Of a stretch of 64,000 bases of DNA, positions 35,882 to 45,380 are shown in pieces. The position numbers and the translations under genes are program-made. The stretch comes from Cyanomargarita calcarea GSE-NOS-MK-12-04C (GTDB lineage: Bacteria > Cyanobacteriota > Cyanobacteriia > Cyanobacteriales > Nostocaceae), in contig JAHHGZ010000002.1 of assembly GCA_019359595.1 (NCBI GenBank), forward strand, positions 124,001-188,000. Direction: 5' to 3'. How positions within the stretch are numbered: position 1 is the stretch's first letter; the number at the start of each line of letters is the position of its first letter. The notes under the pieces are model-generated. The model saw only the letters and a list, made by a program, of their open reading frames with translations, was not told where the DNA came from and searched no databases.

Positions 35882-37096
35882 CTAATCAATTAATTGAGCA
35901 ACCCGAATTGCAGAAGTAATGGCTCCTTCATGCAATCCATCTCCAAGATAAGCTCCTGCATGGTAAGTATTGTTCTCACCATTGGTAACGATGACTTCCT
36001 TTCTGTACCTGAAAGACTCGACAGTATATAGGGGAGTGTGATGTTCTTGAATGTGAAGAATTTTGTCTTTAGCAATCAAATCATTCAAGTTAAAAGCCAA
36101 GCTGTATTGAAGGGATGATGATATTCCACAAAGTTGATTGAGATAAGCGTTGTATCCCCAACCCTTATCAGTTTCAAAAAAATCAAATTCTGAAGATTGT
36201 TTGAACCCGTGTTTGCTATACATTAAAGTATCTGTATGCATAACTGTTTTTGCATAGTTTTCCTGCCATGCTGAAAACCGTTTGATTTCTTCATTTGTCG
36301 GGTCTGATAATAACTTCATCACTTGGTCGGGTGGTGTCGCAAAAACTACTTTGTCAAACAGATGCGTTACACCATTCGACAGCGTGATTTTGACGGAATC
36401 AGCTTGTCGAAAAATTTTTTCAATCTCGACGTTGAGTAAGATTTCACCCTTGAAACGTTGCAATATTTTTTCAATATAGGAATATACCCCTCCTTTAATT
36501 CTCACCCAATCTACAAAGAGATAATCTTGTAAGACAGGAATTGCCAGTTCTGTGGGAAAATTGTCAATCAGAGCGAATGGTATTGAATAGTTGTACATCG
36601 TCAGCAATTTCAACCACCAATTCTGAACACATTCGCCTTTTAAGTATTGAGATATCGGCTGATTGTACAGGTCCTCTATTTGGGTAGAACGCATTTTTCG
36701 CTGTAGTCCACTAGAACAGGCATAGAAAATATTGCGTCTCAAGTATTCAATTACACGCTGAATACCTGTAAAGTTCTTTTCAATCATCAAAGCCGAAAGA
36801 AAGTGCCGACCATCTTTCAAGAATAATGCTGAACCAATCTGGACAGGTTCTAATTCAACCTCCAGTTCTTTCATCAATTCCAGGAAGTGGTAAAACTTAA
36901 CGGGAAATTCAAGCACACCCCCTTCTAACAAGCGATCGCAGTCCGAGTGATTAGGTTTAACGTTTTTATTTAATGTCCGAATATGCCCACCCAAAATGGG
37001 TTGTTTTTCAAAAACCGTAACATGATGACCCTTTTTATCAAGCAGGTATGCAGTGACCATACCGCTTGCCCCACCCCCAATAATTGCTATTTTCAT
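35882..37096 (-). CDS. FAD-dependent oxidoreductase (amine-oxidase/desaturase-like)
   Basis: The 404-aa product opens with the dinucleotide-binding motif IAIIGGGASGMVTAYLL, then VTVFEKQPILGGHIRT. The C-terminal AGAYLGDGLHEGAITSAIR is the second FAD contact. It belongs to the amine-oxidase-like superfamily that includes phytoene desaturases and CFA-associated flavoproteins. The substrate cannot be told. It lies downstream of a second FAD enzyme on the same strand, separated by one interspersed repeat. Confidence 0.85.
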   Translation of the reverse strand: MKIAIIGGGASGMVTAYLLDKKGHHVTVFEKQPILGGHIRTLNKNVKPNHSDCDRLLEGGVLEFPVKFYHFLELMKELEVELEPVQIGSALFLKDGRHFLSALMIEKNFTGIQRVIEYLRRNIFYACSSGLQRKMRSTQIEDLYNQPISQYLKGECVQNWWLKLLTMYNYSIPFALIDNFPTELAIPVLQDYLFVDWVRIKGGVYSYIEKILQRFKGEILLNVEIEKIFRQADSVKITLSNGVTHLFDKVVFATPPDQVMKLLSDPTNEEIKRFSAWQENYAKTVMHTDTLMYSKHGFKQSSEFDFFETDKGWGYNAYLNQLCGISSSLQYSLAFNLNDLIAKDKILHIQEHHTPLYTVESFRYRKEVIVTNGENNTYHAGAYLGDGLHEGAITSAIRVAQLID

Positions 37097-37132
37097 GTTT
37101 CACTACCAAACTAATGGGATACTCTGTTGAAT

Positions 37133-37250
37133 GAATGAAGGAAGAAGGAAGAAGGAAGAAGGAAGAAGGAGGTTTATATATGTGGATTGGAACCCCAACT
37201 CAAAACTGGCGAAGAAAGATGTTTGTCGGGGTATTAAAAAGTTTATTCGA
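37133..37250. repeat. Interspersed repeat family, copy 3
   Basis: GAAGGAA heptamers (37138-37168), GGTTTATATATGTGGATTGG, CCCCAACTCAAAACTGGCG and GTCGGGGTATTAAAAAG, in the same order as in the copies near 8, 25 and 44 kb. It sits between two FAD-oxidoreductase genes. Confidence 0.75.
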
Positions 37251-37264
37251 GGATAAATTAGTTG

Positions 37265-38797
37265 TCACTTTGAAATCGAATCTCCCGACAGTGTTTGATA
37301 TAATTTTGCCCCAGTCCAAACTGTAGGAGCAAAGCCGGGATAGCCGGATGAAGCATTACAAAAATAGAAATTGTTCAAAGATGTTTTGTGATTCAGCCTG
37401 CCAATTCCCATATTGCGGGGTGTTAAATTGGAACCATAGGAATTCCCTTTTGGACACCAGCAATAGCGCTCATTTGTTGTTGGACTGCCTGTAATTTTAA
37501 AGACAAGGTATTTTCTAAAATTCGGGATATAGTTTTTTTCCACTACATCTAAGATATAATCCAGGATTTCTTCTTTTTTGTGTCTATATTTCTTCTCATT
37601 GCTATGTTTCAGTTTCTCAAAATAATCATAATTAGCAACAGTCAAGAACTCAATAATTTGACATCCTTCCGGACAGTCGCGCTGGTCTTCTGTGATTAAA
37701 GTTGGTGTTGTGATAGCAAAACTGGGATTGGAAAAGTCATGCTTTTCATACATTTGATAAAATGCTTCATTCAAATCCCGATGACCCGTATGGAAAGTAT
37801 TCCATTTTCCAAAGCCGTAATCTCGGAGGTCGAGATCTTTGACAACGCAGTAAGCCATATAGTTGGAAGGAGAATACTCATAATTAAGCTTTTTGCGTAC
37901 TGTCCTAGAGAAGTTTTCTGCTCCTATCATATGAGCCGCTTTCTGAGGGTCCATATTGCAGATAATAGTTTCTCCAGTGAATTCACGGCTTTGATGCGTA
38001 ATTCTATCGATTGTCGTGACTGCGGTTACAGCTTTGTTTCTCAGTGTAAAATTAGTTACTTCTTGATTGAGAAGAACCTCGCCTTCATTCTCCTCAATAA
38101 CTTTGACTAATGAATTAATTACATCCTCAAAATGCTGTTTGGGATAAAAAGCACCTTCTTGATATCTAGTGAACAATATTACCCAGGCATAAAAAGAAAG
38201 TTGATCTGGTGGCAACAAAAAATCCGGCCATTGTAGCGCTAAAAGCGTTTGTGCTTCTTTAGGTAAATTGAACTTATCGAAAACATCCTGAAGCGTACTG
38301 TTGAGATACATTACTGCCGAAGACACTTGATTGAAATGTTTGAATATTTCTTGATAAATTATTGGGGGTGTTAATTTCTTTAATCCCTCACTTGTCTTTT
38401 GTACTTCCAAAACAAATTTCCGAAGCTTATCGGCATCTTGGGGAAAGAGATTGGACAGTCTTTGGATTAGCTCTTCAGATTCTGAGGGAATGTCCAGTGA
38501 GTAACCGGGCATTCTCATCCGATCGAAACCATCGGGATCGTATTGATTGAACGTGACTTCTTTGTCCAAGTTGAGTTTCTTCAGAACTTGGTTTACAGTC
38601 TGTCCTTCACCACAATCCCAAACATAATGTAATTGGGCATTAAACTTATATTTTTTTGCCATCGTAAACGTGTGTCCAAAACCTCCTGGATGCTCATGAG
38701 CTTCCAAAACTTGAACTTTTTTACCGGATTTTGCCATCAAAGAGCCAAATACCAATGCTGACAAGCCACTGCCTACGATCAGGTAATCTGTTTTCAT
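37265..38797 (-). CDS. CrtISO/RetSat-like FAD oxidoreductase
   Basis: The 510-aa product begins with YLIVGSGLSALVFGSLMA and VLEAHEHPGGFGHTF, the FAD-binding start of carotenoid isomerase / retinol-saturase type proteins. ICNMDPQKAAHMIG and the C-terminal NNFYFCNASSGYPGFAPTVW support the family. It is shorter in its central part than true CrtISO and shows a HYVWDCGEG motif, so it may act on another polyene or lipid. With the FAD enzyme downstream it may form a small pathway; that is inference. Confidence 0.82.
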   Translation of the reverse strand: MKTDYLIVGSGLSALVFGSLMAKSGKKVQVLEAHEHPGGFGHTFTMAKKYKFNAQLHYVWDCGEGQTVNQVLKKLNLDKEVTFNQYDPDGFDRMRMPGYSLDIPSESEELIQRLSNLFPQDADKLRKFVLEVQKTSEGLKKLTPPIIYQEIFKHFNQVSSAVMYLNSTLQDVFDKFNLPKEAQTLLALQWPDFLLPPDQLSFYAWVILFTRYQEGAFYPKQHFEDVINSLVKVIEENEGEVLLNQEVTNFTLRNKAVTAVTTIDRITHQSREFTGETIICNMDPQKAAHMIGAENFSRTVRKKLNYEYSPSNYMAYCVVKDLDLRDYGFGKWNTFHTGHRDLNEAFYQMYEKHDFSNPSFAITTPTLITEDQRDCPEGCQIIEFLTVANYDYFEKLKHSNEKKYRHKKEEILDYILDVVEKNYIPNFRKYLVFKITGSPTTNERYCWCPKGNSYGSNLTPRNMGIGRLNHKTSLNNFYFCNASSGYPGFAPTVWTGAKLYQTLSGDSISK

Positions 38798-39502
38798 TTA
38801 TTTGACTTCCAGTAATTTTTTTAAACTTATTGGTAATGTATCTAAATTCCTGCCACGCATTTAACTTACACAAACTGGAGGGAGTATCCGACCCACCTAA
38901 CAACGATTTAAGTTAATCTGGATATGCAAATTCTGTTTGTTTTAACGTAACTGTTCACAACTTACACCTTCTAAGTAAGTTAAATGTGGATCAATTTAAT
39001 ATAATTTTTCATTAACCCTCAGAGGGATTTAGATAAAAATTTATTTTGTATTCCGGTATACACGCCACGATTAAGCCCCCTGCCCGCAATTCTGGGGGGA
39101 CTTTGAATTGAATTTTATTCTCGAACAGTATTGGGGTCAGATCCCCGACTCCTTTGTTCTTTTGTTGGGGATCTTGCACTAAGAGCGAAAATAATCTGCT
39201 CAACCACTAAAATGTGCGATCGCCATTCCTATTCTGGCACTGAGGTAGAAATTACAATAAGGCATATCCATCCAAAAAACCAGCAACTCCGAGTCAATCC
39301 TACAAATGATGACACCCAGCCCAGTAAAACAGAAGTCGCCAAACTAAAAACCCCCTCAGTTATCTAAGGGGATTTTTATTGTTACAATTTGCTAAGACTT
39401 CTCCAAAAAATCGCATCTTCATAACAGATTGACTAAGACAGATGATATGCTATGATCGTCTGCGTCAGCCAATGATTGCTATCGAAAATTCGAGAGAAAA
39501 AA
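38798..39502. other. Intergenic region with repeat debris
   Basis: No gene is supported here. Two repeat pieces common in this genome are visible: TTAAGCCCCCTGCCCGCAAT near 39074, which recurs near 54745 and 55323, and TCAGATCCCCGACTCC at 39137. A terminator-like hairpin lies near 39346. Confidence 0.5.
39346..39377. terminator. Hairpin terminator
   Basis: AAAAACCCCCT and AGGGGATTTTT form a stem with a short loop, with T or A runs on both sides. It could terminate in either direction but has no gene end close on the plus strand. On the minus strand it lies about 130 bp after the stop of the 82-aa gene at 39503, so it may serve that gene. Confidence 0.55.
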
Positions 39503-39751
39503 TTAATAGTAATCTGGTTCTGGCTCAGGTTGCGTCACGGCAAAGTTTGATACATCATACAAGTAGCGACTAGCTTCTTCTTCTAGGCGATGGATCAAAA
39601 TTGCCTCAATAGCGTTAGTGTGTCGCAATGAGGCGAGATAGCCATCCAAATACATCCGCATATCATCAGTACGATAACCGCGATTCCATAGCTCGACGAA
39701 GGCGTCAGTTAGTCTTTGGTAATAACGGATGGTTTGTGCGTCTTGGAGCAT
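39503..39751 (-). CDS. Small conserved cyanobacterial protein (DUF6761-like)
   Basis: The 82-aa product (MLQDAQTIRYYQRLTDAFVE, DMRMYLDGYLASLRHTN, IHRLEEEASRYLYD, ending QPEPEPDYY) matches a small helical protein I recall as conserved throughout cyanobacteria, probably DUF6761. Function unknown. The acidic PEPEPDYY tail is part of the conserved sequence. Confidence 0.75.
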   Translation of the reverse strand: MLQDAQTIRYYQRLTDAFVELWNRGYRTDDMRMYLDGYLASLRHTNAIEAILIHRLEEEASRYLYDVSNFAVTQPEPEPDYY

Positions 39752-40300
39752 AACTGCTGTAGTAATCTCTTAGAATGAAAATTGTAAATTATTCAAGCTT
39801 AAATGTGAAGTATCACTTTTTTGCATTACATCAACTCAATGGTAACGTATCCCCATTAGGGAGTGCCTATGAGTAGCTACAATCTAATTCGATCCTATTC
39901 CAGAAGAATAGGAAATTGATTACACGGGAAGTTATTTTAAGAATTGTTTTAGGCGATCGCCTAGTGCCGTCAAAGTGTGTAAGCATCAATTTCTGCAATA
40001 GTCAAGCTAATTTTACCGTTGATCGGAGAATGATTTTCAGTAATGGTCGGCTTAGTAGGTGTTAACTTTTGGGTAAATAGCACCTTGAATTCGAGCAGGA
40101 TATTTGATTAAAAGCACTTTAACACAACTATAACAAAAATTTAAGAATACTGTTAATTTGACTGGTGGCAAGGGGGAAATGAAACTATGAGTCAGACATT
40201 ATTTGAGGAAATGTCAAGATAACTTCACTTGAGGTAACAACGGTTACAAAACCTAAGACATAGGCTTTGTTACTTTGAAGGTCATGGACGCTAAGGGGTC
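39752..40300. other. Divergent promoter region
   Basis: These 549 bp separate the 82-aa gene from the response regulator. I see no ORF and no clear repeat, apart from a GGCGATCGCC HIP1 site at 39953. The plus-strand end presumably carries the response-regulator promoter. Confidence 0.4.
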
Positions 40301-41074
40301 TTGACTGTGGGTTCAGTTTGTATCGAGATTGTTGAGGGGAATCCCCATTTGAGGTCATTGCTGGGTTGGCACTTGCAACAACTGGAATATCGAGTGCATC
40401 AAGCTGCCAGCATTTATCAGGCAAGGGAAATCTTTTTAAGCCATCAACCAACCCTGGTAATCCTTGACGCTGATTTGTCAGAGGGTGATGGAATTGAGTT
40501 TTGCCGTTGGTTGCATCGGCAACAGCAGCCGTTAATTCTGATGTTGTCTGCACGAAGTAATGAAGCTGATGTTGTCGGTGGTTTAAAAGCGGGGGCAGAT
40601 GACTATCTGAGTAAACCTTTTGGGATGCAAGAGTTTCTAGCAAGGGTGGAGGCACTGGTTCGTCGCAAGCGCATACCAGTGGCACCAGCATATTTGGATT
40701 ATGGGACTTTACAAATTGATTTAGTACAGCGTCGGGTCAGGTTTCAAGGGGAATTTATCGACTTAACGCCACAAGAATTCAGTTTGCTGTATGTATTAGC
40801 GCAGGCAGGGGGATTACCTTTGTCTAGGTCAGAATTACTGCGTCGTGCTTGGCCCGATGCCATAGATAATCCCCGGACTATTGATACTCACGTTTTATCG
40901 CTGCGGAAAAAAGTTGAATTAGATCCCCGGCAACCGAGTTTAATTCAGACTATCCGCAATGTCGGATATCGCTTTAACATGGAAATTTTGAATACCCGTG
41001 TCCCCGAGCCGCAAGCAAAAGTGGCAAAGGAGAGATTTAGCACTCAACATTCAACTGTGGCTACTCCACGGTGA
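40301..41074 (+). CDS. OmpR/PhoB-type response regulator
   Basis: The 257-aa protein has an N-terminal receiver domain (about 1-125) with phospho-acceptor Asp in LVILDADLSEGDG (about 56) and Lys in DDYLSKPFGMQEF, and a C-terminal winged helix (LTPQEFSLLYVLAQAGG, SRSELLRRAWP, RTIDTHVLSLRKKVE). It closely resembles the standard Nostocales regulator of this type, but I cannot assign a symbol with certainty. No sensor kinase is adjacent. The start may be a GTG or TTG, because the first codons lack an obvious ribosome-binding site. Confidence 0.92.
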   Translation: MTVGSVCIEIVEGNPHLRSLLGWHLQQLEYRVHQAASIYQAREIFLSHQPTLVILDADLSEGDGIEFCRWLHRQQQPLILMLSARSNEADVVGGLKAGADDYLSKPFGMQEFLARVEALVRRKRIPVAPAYLDYGTLQIDLVQRRVRFQGEFIDLTPQEFSLLYVLAQAGGLPLSRSELLRRAWPDAIDNPRTIDTHVLSLRKKVELDPRQPSLIQTIRNVGYRFNMEILNTRVPEPQAKVAKERFSTQHSTVATPR

Positions 41075-41129
41075 AATACTCAGTTATGAGTTATGAGTTG
41101 AAGAAAAGTTAGGATAAAAATATTACTGT

Positions 41130-41900
41130 TTAACTCCATTCTTCAGTAATTTGGTTTTCAGCTTGCTTAATGGTTTGTTGCAGGTTAGCCCAGTCTACTT
41201 CAAATGCTGCTTGATTTGCTAACAGTCGTCCTTGTTGGAGGTGTAACAACCTTGTGCAAAACATTTGGGCTTGTTCCATCTGGTGATTTACCATTAGAAT
41301 TGTGGTTTGCTCAGTTTCAGCAACCTGGGTTAAGACTTGCATAATAAATTCAGCTTTGCCTGGATCAAGGGCAGAAGTTGGCTCATCTAGTAATAATATT
41401 CTCGGTTGGATGACTAGGGCACGAGCGATCGCAACTAATTGCTTTTGTCCCGAAGAAAGCTGTACTTCAGTCCGTCCCAACCAATCTTCATGTATTTGTA
41501 ATTTTTCTATCCAGTAAGTTAAGCGTTGCTGAATTTCTTGTTTGGATAAACGACGCAATAACAGGGGATAAGCCAATGCATCTTTTACCGTCATTCCCAA
41601 AAGCTTTGATTCTTGGGCTACCAGTGCGATTGAGGCACGTAGCTTGAGAACTGGAATTTGGCGATATTCTTGATTTTCGAGATAAATTTTGCCACTGCTG
41701 GGTTCGCTCAGACGGTTGATGAGACGTAGTAAGAAAGTTTTGCCCGCACCGGATGGGCCTACTATGGCAATGCGGGAGCCTTGGAATGCCTCAAAGGAGA
41801 TATCCTGTAATATTGGGTATCCCTGTTGGGTTTTCAGCTTTGTATATAGGCTAACTTGTTCTAGCCGCAGTGTGCTGGTAGGTAGATTATCCAAATTCAT
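41130..41900 (-). CDS. ABC transporter ATP-binding protein
   Basis: The 256-aa ATPase shows Walker A GPSGAGKTFLLRL, Q-loop VALVAQESK, signature QLSSGQKQLVAIARAL, Walker B ILLLDEPTSALD and H-loop MVNHQ. It resembles FetA/YbbL-like ATPases whose permease is encoded separately; no permease is adjacent here. The substrate is unknown. Confidence 0.88.
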   Translation of the reverse strand: MNLDNLPTSTLRLEQVSLYTKLKTQQGYPILQDISFEAFQGSRIAIVGPSGAGKTFLLRLINRLSEPSSGKIYLENQEYRQIPVLKLRASIALVAQESKLLGMTVKDALAYPLLLRRLSKQEIQQRLTYWIEKLQIHEDWLGRTEVQLSSGQKQLVAIARALVIQPRILLLDEPTSALDPGKAEFIMQVLTQVAETEQTTILMVNHQMEQAQMFCTRLLHLQQGRLLANQAAFEVDWANLQQTIKQAENQITEEWS

Positions 41901-42257
41901 TGCTTACTCAAGTCGCGGCTAGATTAACTAAATTTGACTATAGCTGACGGCATTGAAGCCGACAAGCAGCAATATTTTTTAATTTAATAAACTGAAATAG
42001 CTGTGTTTGCTATTTTCTGAAGTTTGATTTTTGATAATCTTTATGATTTTCTTACGTAAGAGTACGTATTTTTTATAGATATGGTATAGAAGATTGTTTT
42101 GATAATGCCATTAAGAAACTGCTTATGTTATGGTAGCAATTATGCCGGGTAAGGTCTTTGAACCTTCTGTGAAATGTTCCATAACATCTGAATATTGATA
42201 ACAAAATGATGTTTTGCAATAGGCTAAATTTATTCTTAAAGCAGTTATGATTTTTAT
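41901..42257. other. Intergenic region
   Basis: AT-rich spacer of 357 bp. The 66-codon minus frame at 42073-42273 has no convincing protein character. Nothing else was recognised. Confidence 0.4.
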
Positions 42258-43304
42258 TTATAGAGTTAACCAATTGTGGTCATACAAACGCTGCCAAGCC
42301 TTACGAATATGTTGAGGCTTAAAAAGGTTACGTTTGCGGTCGCTCCATTCATGTATCAGGGAAATCGCCTGTTCAATATCAACAGCGGGGTTAGTTTCTT
42401 TGGTTGCAACCCAATGGACTGTTGCAAGTAATTCCATACCATAAGGCGTTTCATAACCAAATATTAAATTACCAACCCGCTCTAACCGTTGTTGGGCTTG
42501 GGGTTCGTTATTTAAAAAGGCAACTGAGGCAATCCGACCTTCTGGCAATACATAAATTTCAGCACTTTCGGCTTCACTAGTTCCATCACCATAACCACGA
42601 ATGTAATGCCCTTCGATATTGTTCAAGACATGGTTAAGGTTATGAGCGTAGGGACCATACTTATGTTTTACATAAGGCAGTTTCAATGGTTCCCCAGCTT
42701 CTTGTAGAAAGTAAGCAAGTTTTTGGATTTCTAGCTTTGTCAACTCGTAACCCGGAATACCGTAAAGTTCCAGCAAACGTATAAATAATGCACGAGCGCG
42801 TGTCATCTTAGGCTTTTCGGTCGCCACAACCATATTTTCTGCTGCTGGGGCACCTGATGGCTCGTACAGGATGACCGATACATCTGGAAGTTCGGAAAAA
42901 GCTGATTCAATTCTGGGCTTAACAACAGCCCAATCTAAACCACCGTTACCACATCCTAAAGGTGGAATGGCAATTGATGTGATGCCTAGTTGCTGTACTT
43001 GTTGCACTAAAGCCACCAATCCACTTTGTATGTCCTCAATTTTGGAGTTTCCTTTCCAATGACGTTTAGTGGGAAAGTTAATGATGTATTTAGGGTTGAA
43101 GAGATTACCTGTTGAGAATATAAACATCCGTCCTGGTTCTACTTCACCAGCTTTGCAGGCTTTTTCATAGGAGCGGAAGTTTTCAGGGTATGCTCGTTTA
43201 AATTGCAACGCGATACCTTTACCCATGACACCAACACAATTGACGGTGTTTACTAGGGCTTCAGCATTCTCTGACAACAGGTTGCCTTGCTTAAACTCAA
43301 TCAT
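42258..43304 (-). CDS. darG: DarG-like antitoxin: macrodomain ADP-ribosyl-DNA hydrolase
   Basis: The 348-aa protein has an N-terminal macrodomain (about 1-155): IEFKQGNLLSENAEALVNTV, GVMGKGIALQFK, FSTGNLF and IPPLGCGNGGLDW bind ADP-ribose. The C-terminal half (about 165-348, LTKLEIQKLAYFLQEAGEP, YVKHKYGPYAHNLNHVL) is the DarG C-terminal domain, which in the known system binds and neutralises DarT. The DarT-like gene lies 72 bp upstream on the same strand. DarG removes the ADP-ribose that DarT puts on thymidines in single-stranded DNA. Confidence 0.93.
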   Translation of the reverse strand: MIEFKQGNLLSENAEALVNTVNCVGVMGKGIALQFKRAYPENFRSYEKACKAGEVEPGRMFIFSTGNLFNPKYIINFPTKRHWKGNSKIEDIQSGLVALVQQVQQLGITSIAIPPLGCGNGGLDWAVVKPRIESAFSELPDVSVILYEPSGAPAAENMVVATEKPKMTRARALFIRLLELYGIPGYELTKLEIQKLAYFLQEAGEPLKLPYVKHKYGPYAHNLNHVLNNIEGHYIRGYGDGTSEAESAEIYVLPEGRIASVAFLNNEPQAQQRLERVGNLIFGYETPYGMELLATVHWVATKETNPAVDIEQAISLIHEWSDRKRNLFKPQHIRKAWQRLYDHNWLTL

Positions 43305-43376
43305 TTCCCAAAATTATAGTTATTCAATACAATATTACTATTTTAATTATTCAGATAAAAATATTGTTTAATTATT

Positions 43377-44003
43377 TTAGTAGTACCAATTAGGGTAAAC
43401 CTTTACGGGTGTCTGAAAGTTAAAGTTTTGTAATATTTGCTCAACTTGTGAATAGGCTGTATTATTTATAACCCCAATTTCTGTGATTAGTGACCAAGGA
43501 CAAAATTGATGCACCAAAAACTCAGCTTGTCGTCGGCGTTTTCTATCTCCGTCTTCTTTTGTATTGTTCCAGTATTTAGCCCGTATAATTTCCCAATCAA
43601 TCATATCTAATCTTTGAAGGTCGTTATAAAATTCGCTATAGTCCATCACCGCATGACCATCTGTAAAAGCAAAAACTAAATTGTTAGCTGATATTATTTC
43701 TGCTTCTGTTACTATGTGAATTACTGGTTTTTGTCCTTCTGCATATCCTTCAACATTGCCTCTGTGAATTGTGTACAGCATGGGTGAGCGTGGAGCAAAA
43801 TAAAAAGGTATATAATCGTGTAAACATCCACCTGCCCCGCAAGGAACGCCGATTAATGCACGTCTATCTTGGATATTTGCGTGAGCAATATCTTGATAGT
43901 TTATTTGCTGTTGTTTGAGCCTATTATTTGCTATCAATCCATCTAATTGCAGGATAGATTGTAAGTTATTAATGTGGGTGATATGATAAATAGGCGTGGG
44001 CAT
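43377..44003 (-). CDS. darT: DarT-like DNA thymidine ADP-ribosyltransferase toxin
   Basis: The 208-aa protein has the DarT (DUF4433) signature: IYHITHINNLQSILQLDGLI at the start, DRRALIGVPCGAGGCLHDYI, YFAPRSPMLYTIHRGN, and RRRQAEFLVHQF, where E161 fits the catalytic Glu. It should modify thymidine in single-stranded DNA and act as toxin or phage-defence effector. With darG downstream it forms a complete DarTG pair, and both genes look intact. Confidence 0.93.
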   Translation of the reverse strand: MPTPIYHITHINNLQSILQLDGLIANNRLKQQQINYQDIAHANIQDRRALIGVPCGAGGCLHDYIPFYFAPRSPMLYTIHRGNVEGYAEGQKPVIHIVTEAEIISANNLVFAFTDGHAVMDYSEFYNDLQRLDMIDWEIIRAKYWNNTKEDGDRKRRRQAEFLVHQFCPWSLITEIGVINNTAYSQVEQILQNFNFQTPVKVYPNWYY

Positions 44004-44139
44004 TGGATAATTTTATTATAAATATTATACGTTTATATTTTGGTATTATTTAATTGACTTATAATTTCTGATTAAGGGATCTCAACTTCTCGCTCGCTTG
44101 CAACTTCTAACCAACCTTGAATAGCTTCCTGTAGCATCA

Positions 44140-44262
44140 AAAGCAGTTTTAATACCCCGATCTTCCGTAGGTGGCCCGTTTTGAACTGGGGTTTGAATCC
44201 ACATATATAAACCTCCTTCTTCCTTCTTCCTTCTTCCTTCTTCCTTCTTCCTTCATTCAAGT
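44140..44262. repeat. Interspersed repeat family, copy 4 (inverted)
   Basis: On the minus strand: five GAAGGAA heptamers, GGTTTATATATGTGGATTC, CCCCAGTTCAAAACGGGCC and ATCGGGGTATTAAAACTG. It overlaps the last bases of the next gene. It is the best-preserved copy together with that at 37.13 kb. Confidence 0.75.
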
Positions 44263-44793
44263 TGATAATGCGGTGGCAATTGTCCAAGCATCGACCAATA
44301 ACAGCAGAAAGGTAAAGAATAGTAAAATTAAATACATCCACGGCTGTGCTAAAGGGTACACATCTGCGGTATCGATGCCTGTTTTTGCTTGCACTTGTCT
44401 TACCATCTCAGCAAAGCCAGCTACACGCATCGGCAGTAAATAAGCTTTAGCTTGGTCACTTTTGAAGTAATAAACTAAACCACCTTGACCTGTGGTGCGG
44501 GGTTTTATCTCTTTCACTTCAGCCCAAGTTAATGACCAACCTTTGCGAAATATTGATGGTACCCATGAGGGGTAAGCAACTTGAATTCCCTCGTCATCTA
44601 AAATTACTCGTTCGCTTAAGACTCCATACAAGGCCACAAAACCGATGCCAATACCTGCCCATAATAGGTTTGGTGGTGTGGGTGCATTTGTGAAATCTGC
44701 TAAGAAGGGCAATGGGATTGTGAGCGCTAGATATAGACTCAACAGTGTGATCCGAATTAAAGGTGATAGACGAAAAACAGAAGGTGAAGCCAT
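44257..44793 (-). CDS. Membrane protein with PH-like domain
   Basis: The frame extends to 44838, but those codons (KIANPKSKM) come from a GATTTTGGATT repeat. ATG 44793 gives MASPSVFRLSPLIR and 178 aa. Two N-terminal transmembrane helices (LLSLYLALTIPLPFLA, LLWAGIGIGFVALYGVL) precede a beta-rich segment with LTWAEVKEIKPRTTGQGG, and a hydrophobic helix (YLILLFFTFLLLLVDAW) closes the protein. The layout is that of small bacterial PH-domain membrane proteins. Function unknown. Confidence 0.7.
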   Translation of the reverse strand: MASPSVFRLSPLIRITLLSLYLALTIPLPFLADFTNAPTPPNLLWAGIGIGFVALYGVLSERVILDDEGIQVAYPSWVPSIFRKGWSLTWAEVKEIKPRTTGQGGLVYYFKSDQAKAYLLPMRVAGFAEMVRQVQAKTGIDTADVYPLAQPWMYLILLFFTFLLLLVDAWTIATALST

Positions 44794-44935
44794 TTTGGAT
44801 TTTGGATTTGCGATTTTGGATTGACCGGAAAATGGCAATCCTTTTTTAATTACATGGTAACGGATAGGGAAACAGATCCTCTACTCAGTCTGTGTTGCTT
44901 GATAGTGTAAAATTTGCAACCAATTTGGAATACTC

Positions 44936-45265
44936 TTAATATCCCGTGATTGGTTCCCTTCGCCCAATTCCAAGTTCAATTAATTTATCTTTAGTACAAG
45001 AAGGAAGATTCCCGCAGTAATAATAACGTTTGTCCATAATATCAACAATATAAAATCCTTCTTCACCGCCATTAATTTTGCGGAGTTGGCTTACAGCTTC
45101 CCGCATACTTGTACCAAAAGAGCTAAATAAGTCATCCAGTGACAAGCGTGGTAAGTTCAATGGATTATAAAAAGATTCACCTTTGATGAAATGCCATTTT
45201 GTACCACAACGTCGAACAACACGGTAATAAACAGGTGCAACAATACAAGCGTCTAAATCATTCAT
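44936..45265 (-). CDS. Conserved hypothetical protein
   Basis: The frame opens at 45328, but MNDLDACIVAPVYYRVVRRC at 45265 is the more likely start (109 aa). The protein reads as a compact mixed alpha/beta domain (FGTSMREAVSQLRKINGGEE, YIVDIMDKRYYYCG). I do not recognise the family. Three Cys (C8, C20, C82 or near) are scattered. Confidence 0.6.
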   Translation of the reverse strand: MNDLDACIVAPVYYRVVRRCGTKWHFIKGESFYNPLNLPRLSLDDLFSSFGTSMREAVSQLRKINGGEEGFYIVDIMDKRYYYCGNLPSCTKDKLIELGIGRREPITGY

Positions 45266-45380
45266 ACTGAAAATGCTAGAATGGTGGATGAAACTTAAAC
45301 GGGATTTATTGCTTAGAGAAGAATTCAAATGAAAGGTTTATTTTATATATCGATTTATGTATTAAAAATCGAAATGTCCA

